Made by a program: the position numbers and the translations under genes | Origin: Hofstenia miamia | Taxonomy: Eukaryota > Xenacoelomorpha > Acoela | DNA: 64,000 nt | Direction: 5' to 3' | NCBI GenBank assembly: GCA_004352715.1 | Contig: SCFE01000010.1 | Location: 2,796,857 to 2,860,856 of the forward strand | The notes under the pieces: generated by a model | What the model saw: the letters and a program-made list of their open reading frames with translations, nothing else | Told to the model about the DNA's origin: nothing | Database searches by the model: none | Shown: positions 57,990 through 64,000 of the stretch, in pieces | Layout: each line of letters starts with the position of its first letter | How positions within the stretch are numbered: position 1 is the stretch's first letter

Positions 57990-59210
57990 CTTCCCCAAAA
58001 TATTATCTGCTAATATTTCATTGATGTATTTCAACTTAAAGACTAAAATGTGCTCTGCAAGAATCTCAGCAGAGATGAACTAATTATCCTGTTTAACATG
58101 CTAGCAGCCATCAAAGAAACTCCTTCTGAATCTGCCAACAAAACTACTCAAGTAACTCCTGAAATTAATCTTTGGCCATCTCAAACACAAAAGAAGATAC
58201 AAAGCCTGAAACACTTGAGAGCAGAAGCTGAATTTCTTGCCATCAGATCATAAATGTACTGCCATCTGAAAGCTCTGCGATTACTAAGAACTTCTACATG
58301 TGTTCATTCATATCTGGGAGCCACCATTGAAGACATAGCTGATTTAATTCTGCTTTATCCTGAATTGAGTAATATAATGAAAATTCTCATTACAATAGGA
58401 AGCAACAACTTAATGCAAAAGAAAGAAGATTTTACTGATAAGTATAAGAAATTAATTAATGTTATTAAAACTTGGTGAAGTTGCTCCTATTCCTAAGGAC
58501 GGGGTGTTAAACAAAAAATCTGTTGAACTAAATTTACTTATTAAACAAAAAGCCAAGCTGTTAAATTATACTGTTTTCACCAACTCTAACTGTTTTTATT
58601 TAGGATCTTCTGTTGATAGAAGTTTATTCACAAAAAATGGAATCCACTACACTAAACAAGGTTATGCAAAACTTGCACAGTCCATCAAATTCTGTTTTAA
58701 CATGCTGCTGAACTGTGTATTTAATCAGCAATTATGTGATGAAAAGACCTACACTGCCAGCTTGAAATCTTTTATCTTACCATTACCATCTCAACATGGT
58801 TCTCAAATGCGCACCAACCATTTTTACAAATGCTGCCCAACACCTTTCAACAATCCCTACCTGCCTTACTTTCACCGCCAATAAACATGTGACGAAGTTA
58901 TGCAGACATTCTCTCAACACCACTGCCATTATCACCCACTGAGGTTCAGAGGAATAAAAACTTTTTTAGACTTTTCTAATGATGGTAAATTTTATTTTTA
59001 TATTTTTGACTTTCATTGGGTTATGGCAAATTTTTCACCTAATTTATGCTATTGCTAATAACTCACTTTCTTTCATATATTATATTCTAATTATTCTTAA
59101 CTCAAAATTCAATATTACCTGTATTAGAGAAACCTTACCTATATATAAACATAAATTAAGAAACAGCATGAATACATGCAAGATATTTAAAAAATTGATT
59201 TTCATTAAAG
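57990..59210 (+). mobile_element. LINE 5' part: esterase-like ORF1 and start of ORF2
   Basis: Broken frames 58050-58884 form an ORF1 with an SGNH-hydrolase-like domain. Then 58979-59200 shows ILNSKFNITCIRETLP, the N-terminal signature of a LINE endonuclease (N-I-x-C-I-x-E-T). The copy ends there, where opposite-strand gag sequence begins. ORF1 esterase domains are known in CR1/L2-type LINEs, so this belongs to a different family from the 41-kb LINE. Confidence 0.65.
58050..58884 (+). pseudogene. LINE ORF1 with SGNH-esterase-like domain, broken
   Basis: The N-terminal part has a coiled, charged segment (KHLRAEAEFLAIRS) and ends in a stop at 58251. The next frame gives ILITIGSNNLMQKKEDFTDK, comparable to the GxND block of SGNH hydrolases. 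After a frameshift near 58465 comes FYLGSSVDRSLFTKNGIHYT, then KQGYAKLAQSI, comparable to the DxxH block V with its histidine. The usual block III aspartate appears replaced (GSNNL), so catalysis is doubtful even before the frame breaks. Confidence 0.6.
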
Positions 59211-59284
59211 CAACAAAACATTCTTTATTTTACTTTCTAGTAAAATCAAATTAACAAGCATCTTTGTAAACATGATCACTACTC

Positions 59285-60785
59285 CAAAACACAATATGGT
59301 TTTCACAAAGGCATTTCTATGAGCTTGTATGTCCACTGCTTTTCTGATCATCTTCTCCAATTTGTCGTCTACGTCACACTTAATTTCAAATTGTGCTCTT
59401 ATATTGTTGGGCATCCCTTTACAAATGTGTGAAAAGAGATCGTATTTTGAATATTGGTTCTCTCTTGAGCTGAGTGTGACCAGCCTCTCGACCTGTTGTA
59501 TGTAATTGCGGATGTCATCTGTCTTCTTCATCTTCGTTCCATTTAAAATTATTCTGTATTGATTCTTGAAACTTTCGTTTCCGTAGTATTCTATGAAGTC
59601 GCCAATTAACAATTCGTAGTCTGTTTTCGTCTCCGGGTCTAACAGCAGGTAATGCTGTGCTGCTGCTCCCGTCAGGTATAGGGGGAATCTCGCTGCTGCT
59701 GAATGTTGGCTCACCTTTCTTTCTGCCATTGTTAACTCAAACATCTGGAGCCATTCCCTGAACGTTGGGTTGTAGCTGTCCACTCTGCCATTGAATTTTG
59801 GTAGTGTGGCTTTACATGGGATCATGTCATTTCCCACTTCCTGGTTTAATATTGAGTTACTGTATTTAGGTTTCATGTTTTTTGTTGTCCCTTCTTCTTT
59901 TCGCAATTGTGTGGTTATTGCCTTTGTGATCTCGTCAATGAATTTCTTCTTTTCCACATCATTCTCGTCTTCTGAGGAATCTTCCGATAGGTGATCATGA
60001 GGTGGTGAGGCTTGTAGTTTGCGTTCTTTCCTACCTATGAACTGAAAGTTGTGGGACTGTATTCTATCTTGTTCTTCCTTGGTCAGCTGCAATAACCTCA
60101 ATTTGTCTTTTAGTTGAGCTATTTCCTCCTGCCTCAGATCTTTATCTTTGATTAGTCATCTGTTCTCTACTTCCAGCAAGTCATGTTGTAATTGTGCCGT
60201 CTGATCATTCTTGCTTGTTTCGAGTCGAGTTATTTTACTCTTAAGTTGTGATATCTCCATGGCTTGTATATCATTATCTTGTATTAGCTGCTGGTTTGTT
60301 CTTTCTAATACGTTATTCTTATCTTGCAGAAGTTGGTTCTGTTCCAGAAATCTACTGTTTGATTTTGTTAATTGTTTTGTGAGTGCCTTGATCTCAGTTT
60401 AGAACACTTTATTTTGTTTGAGTGCCTTGATCTCAGTTTAGAACACTTCACTTTGCTTGATTAGTCTGGTATCCATATCGATTTGGATGTTCCTGATTGT
60501 TTCCGCACTCGCCAATTTGATATCTTCTATCCTTTTTGTTAGTAGACTGATTTCTTCTTGTAGTAATTTCTCAGTCTCATTGTTTTTTCTCAGAATTTCC
60601 ATGATTTCTGGGGTTCCTGGTTCTGAAGAGGATTCCTGTCTTACTGACTCTGGGGTTTGGGTTGCTTCAGAATTCCTTGGGTATGATGACAATCATGTCG
60701 CCATAGGGGTGGTGGTTTTCAGTATTGCTTTCTTTGTGCTTCCTCTCTTGCTTTTGTTGTTTGTCATTGTTTCTTGATGTCATAA
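59285..60785 (-). pseudogene. Ty3/gypsy-type gag, broken
   Basis: A long minus-strand gag. The N-terminal region (60785-60110) is coiled-coil rich, with KNNETEKLLQEEISLLTKRI, and is cut by a frameshift near 60690 and by stops near 60440, 60400 and 60157. The capsid-like region (60101-59290) is open, with LPKFNGRVDSYNPTFREWLQ, RFPLYLTGAAAQHYLLL and DDIRNYIQQVERLV, the pattern of retrotransposon gag. No Cys-His knuckle, protease or pol follows; the sequence changes to opposite-strand LINE at about 59280. It is a truncated, inactive retrotransposon. Confidence 0.75.
60381..60458. repeat. 39-bp tandem duplication inside gag
   Basis: Units 60381-60419 and 60420-60458 begin GAGTGCCTTGATCTCAGTTT and differ at a few positions near their ends. 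The length is 13 codons, so frame is kept, but each unit carries an in-frame stop on the gag strand. Confidence 0.9.
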
Positions 60786-60987
60786 TGGCTTTCCAGTTTG
60801 GTTACGATTCAAGAGTCCAGTTTGCACTTGTTGCGGTTAAGGTTTTCTGCATTTACTGACCTTCTTTTTCCATTTGCTGCTCTGTTGCTTCCTTTTCACT
60901 TTTCCTTTGAGTTGTTTCTGAGTTTTGAAAGAGTATCACTGTGTGTTTCTTCTCCGTGGACTTTGTTCTTATTTGTCATGGTCGCCA

Positions 60988-61100
60988 TGTAACATCCTCC
61001 ACCTGGCCTATTTGCACCATGTATTATTGTTGATAACTATCACTCAGTAAATTGCAGGTGAGGAGTTACTAAGTTATCGAACTGCCAAAATTTTCCTTTT
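60988..61100 (-). repeat. 3' end of the 5' LTR of the gag element, then putative primer-binding site
   Basis: On the minus strand the LTR would end ...GGATGTTACA at 60988. TGGCGACCATGACA, in the form common at gypsy primer-binding sites, follows directly (60987-60974). The gag frame begins about 200 bp downstream. The rest of the LTR is lost in the N gap. Confidence 0.5.
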
Positions 61101-62100
61101 NNNNNNNNNNNNNNNNNNNNNNNNNNNNNNNNNNNNNNNNNNNNNNNNNNNNNNNNNNNNNNNNNNNNNNNNNNNNNNNNNNNNNNNNNNNNNNNNNNNN
61201 NNNNNNNNNNNNNNNNNNNNNNNNNNNNNNNNNNNNNNNNNNNNNNNNNNNNNNNNNNNNNNNNNNNNNNNNNNNNNNNNNNNNNNNNNNNNNNNNNNNN
61301 NNNNNNNNNNNNNNNNNNNNNNNNNNNNNNNNNNNNNNNNNNNNNNNNNNNNNNNNNNNNNNNNNNNNNNNNNNNNNNNNNNNNNNNNNNNNNNNNNNNN
61401 NNNNNNNNNNNNNNNNNNNNNNNNNNNNNNNNNNNNNNNNNNNNNNNNNNNNNNNNNNNNNNNNNNNNNNNNNNNNNNNNNNNNNNNNNNNNNNNNNNNN
61501 NNNNNNNNNNNNNNNNNNNNNNNNNNNNNNNNNNNNNNNNNNNNNNNNNNNNNNNNNNNNNNNNNNNNNNNNNNNNNNNNNNNNNNNNNNNNNNNNNNNN
61601 NNNNNNNNNNNNNNNNNNNNNNNNNNNNNNNNNNNNNNNNNNNNNNNNNNNNNNNNNNNNNNNNNNNNNNNNNNNNNNNNNNNNNNNNNNNNNNNNNNNN
61701 NNNNNNNNNNNNNNNNNNNNNNNNNNNNNNNNNNNNNNNNNNNNNNNNNNNNNNNNNNNNNNNNNNNNNNNNNNNNNNNNNNNNNNNNNNNNNNNNNNNN
61801 NNNNNNNNNNNNNNNNNNNNNNNNNNNNNNNNNNNNNNNNNNNNNNNNNNNNNNNNNNNNNNNNNNNNNNNNNNNNNNNNNNNNNNNNNNNNNNNNNNNN
61901 NNNNNNNNNNNNNNNNNNNNNNNNNNNNNNNNNNNNNNNNNNNNNNNNNNNNNNNNNNNNNNNNNNNNNNNNNNNNNNNNNNNNNNNNNNNNNNNNNNNN
62001 NNNNNNNNNNNNNNNNNNNNNNNNNNNNNNNNNNNNNNNNNNNNNNNNNNNNNNNNNNNNNNNNNNNNNNNNNNNNNNNNNNNNNNNNNNNNNNNNNNNN
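61101..62100. other. Assembly gap (1000 N)
   Basis: A round-number gap, so length is likely nominal. It probably hides the remainder of the LTR. Confidence 1.
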
Positions 62101-62163
62101 ACCCACCCCGTTATTGTTAGAGTTGTAGACATTAATTTTAGCATTAGTTAGTGTATTTTGGTT

Positions 62164-62331
62164 GGTTGGTACTTTTTTTCATTCTTGAAAATCTCAAATT
62201 TTCCAAATTTATCTCAAATCCTTCCAAGAATATTATTTAATGGACACATTTCCCTTAGAAAAATTACTGCATCCATTCTGAGAAAAATTTGGAAGATTTG
62301 AGATTTTCAAGAATGAAAAAAAGTACCAACC
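62164..62331. mobile_element. 168-bp hairpin MITE
   Basis: Left arm GGTTGGTACTTTTTTTCATT (62164-62211) and right arm (62284-62331) are near-perfect inverted repeats of ~48 bp with a ~70-bp loop. There is no coding capacity. The terminal GGTTGGT is shared with the MITE at 51.36 kb and with the repeat start at 50573. Confidence 0.85.
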
Positions 62332-62520
62332 ATGAATCTGTGAACAGCAGGAATGACGTCAAACCAATAGCAAATGAGTAATGGGATTAACCAACAAAAC
62401 CTTAATTTTCTCTAAATCTACAAAAAATTGATGCCGGGCACCCCTTTTTTCGTGATTTTCAGCCCAAAATATATAAAATAAGTGTCTTTTAAAAAAAATC
62501 TAAATTTCGTGAAACTCCCC

Positions 62521-62609
62521 CATTTCACTGAAATGTTGTCTCTAACGGTATTTAATATTTGTGACGTCAGACTTGGGGGAAGTGAGTTTGGGGGAAGTGA
62601 GACACATCC
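62521..62609. repeat. Solo end of the 46-kb foldback element family
   Basis: CACTGAAATGTTGTCTCTAA through to GTGAGACACATCC matches the right arm at 47277-47361 with only a few differences. No partner arm is visible in the known sequence to the left, so it is a solo end or a deleted copy. Confidence 0.8.
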
Positions 62610-64000
62610 AATTGAACTCAGAAAGTTTCTTTAAAAATATACTCAAATTCAAAAAGTAAGAACTCAAACTTGGCTTGAGTAACTCAATCTCAACCCAAGA
62701 ATACTGGTCCTAGATAACTAAAATGTGGATGTCAAGCATGAATCAGTGAAGATCAATTTTCTGGCAAAAATATTTGAAATTTCATGGAACAATCAATATC
62801 TATACAGCTGACCTTAATACTAAAAATGTGGAAATTTAAGTAAAGAAAAAGATGAAATCTTAAAAAACATGGAAGTAAAGTGAAGCATAATGTAAGTCAG
62901 TTACTTTTTTTAATCATCTAATGCAGGGGTTCTCACCAGTGATGTAGTGCTAAAAATTTATCAAATGGGGCTCTTACAAAGGTAAGCCATCCAGGATGTG
63001 TGCTAGTAACCAAAGCATTTTTGTTTCTGTAAATTGCAATTATGCTAATCTTATAAAAGTATTGTGAAAATTTTCCCTATCATATTGGATATTAAGCCTG
63101 TATTAGCAGAGATATTCATATGTTCTGTAGCAAGCCTGGCTATGCCTACCAAACTTTTGGCATGATATTTAATGTTTTGACAATTCAGTCTTTAGGCTAA
63201 GCACACACTGTTGATTATTTAAATTAGCAACTAAATAATTTAAAAATTAAATAGTTTATCAAAATTTTGTCAAGCACCTCACTAGTGATTTTTAATGTGC
63301 TCAATCATTCATTTTAGAATGGATTTCATTAAGACACAGCATGTCTTACAGCAATAAATGAATTACACGAAAGGCATAAGGTAATATTCTGGATAGATTG
63401 TGTGAACATGAGCACCCTATGAATTTATTTATTTATTTATGAGGGAATGCATGGTGTTTTGATCAATTAGTGTAATTAGTTCAAATTTTTTTAAAGATAT
63501 TTTTTTGTCTCATTGGTAGAAATGGTGTTATAGTTACAAGTGGGTCACTGAGAGGGTGGGACTACACCTTGCAATGCAATTTTTTTATTCTGCAAAAATA
63601 GAAATAAAACTTATTATAAGCAATTTTGGGGCAACAAGCTTGGAACATATCAAAATAAAAGATAATTTTATAAATATAGCCAAAAATTGACCTCTTTATA
63701 TTAGAATAAAATCTTTACTAAACAACTTTAGACTATTTTGGAGGTCCAATAGTTATAAAAGTACAAAATGTTTAGTATGAAATATCTGGTGTACACCAAA
63801 GCAGTTACTGAAGATTTAACACATAAATTTGGGAGTTGTTAAGTTGGGGCAACCAATTCACATCCCTCACCAGGCCCCACATTTACACTGACACCAATGA
63901 CAGTAACATGAAAAATATCTGCTTTTGCATCTTCAAAATTTAGATTATACATGTACATTTAGGCTAAACAATGTCAAATGTTGTGAATCCTCACATATAT
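62610..64000. other. No recognisable gene
   Basis: AT-rich. GCAGGGGTTCTCACCAGTG at 62933 looks like a single hAT-type terminus with no partner seen. A TTTA microsatellite lies at 63423-63438. Confidence 0.45.

Noticed and set aside
61069-62144. 345- and 356-codon open frames
   Set aside because: They consist almost wholly of the 1000-N gap.
1-64000. CRISPR arrays, rRNA genes, bacterial operons, riboswitches
   Set aside because: Nothing of the kind was seen; composition, introns and repeats are those of an animal genome.

Overview
The window looks like draft-assembly DNA from an invertebrate metazoan. It is very AT-rich, has no operon-like or bacterial gene layout, contains one spliced gene, and is dominated by decayed animal-type transposable elements: non-LTR LINEs, hAT, Tc1/mariner, PIF/Harbinger, Ty3/gypsy and foldback elements. 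The species cannot be named from the sequence. Some repeat proteins, such as the family at 16.3-18.8 kb, are ones I associate with arthropod genomes, but that is recollection and not a search result.

The one clear host gene is a complete MTA (metastasis-associated, NuRD subunit) homologue on the minus strand, from ATG at 39433 to stop at 30178. Eight coding exons join in phase to 1998 nt (665 codons plus stop). The protein has BAH, ELM2, SANT and GATA-type zinc-finger regions, an extra pair of C2H2 fingers, and a C-terminal tail with two RBBP4-binding-like basic motifs. Its first four coding introns are only 39-47 bp, while the last is 5.5 kb.

Layout from left to right. 0.9-1.3 kb: LINE reverse transcriptase (RT) remnant. 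3.76-4.82 kb: degraded mariner-like element. 4.83-10.87 kb: hAT element with terminal inverted repeats (TIRs), a near-identical 8-bp target duplication and a LINE fragment inside. 12.3-12.8 kb: non-coding GC-richer island. 13.1-26.6 kb: a graveyard of mostly minus-strand LINE copies plus a broken orphan repeat protein. 27.5-28.8 kb: one PIF/Harbinger-like element inserted in another. 30.2-39.4 kb: MTA. 40.5-44.2 kb: Tc1-like remnant and a GC-richer LINE. 46.1-47.4 kb: 1.29-kb element with ~195-bp inverted repeats and a tRNA-like core. 48.2-49.5 kb: TIR element carrying the C-terminal half of a gypsy-type integrase (Ginger-like candidate). 50.0-51.8 kb: RING-finger remnant and MITE copies. 53.6-58 kb: AT-rich and empty. 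58.0-59.2 kb: LINE with an esterase-like ORF1. 59.3-61.1 kb: gag pseudogene with part of a 5' LTR. 62.1-64 kb: small hairpin element and solo repeat end.

Assembly quality matters here. There are large N gaps at 5363-6281, 7396-7514 and 61101-62100. Several single N's (14703, 17013, 42427, 50861/51357) sit between equal-length near-identical copies, which is best explained by unmerged overlaps or haplotypes rather than true tandem duplication.
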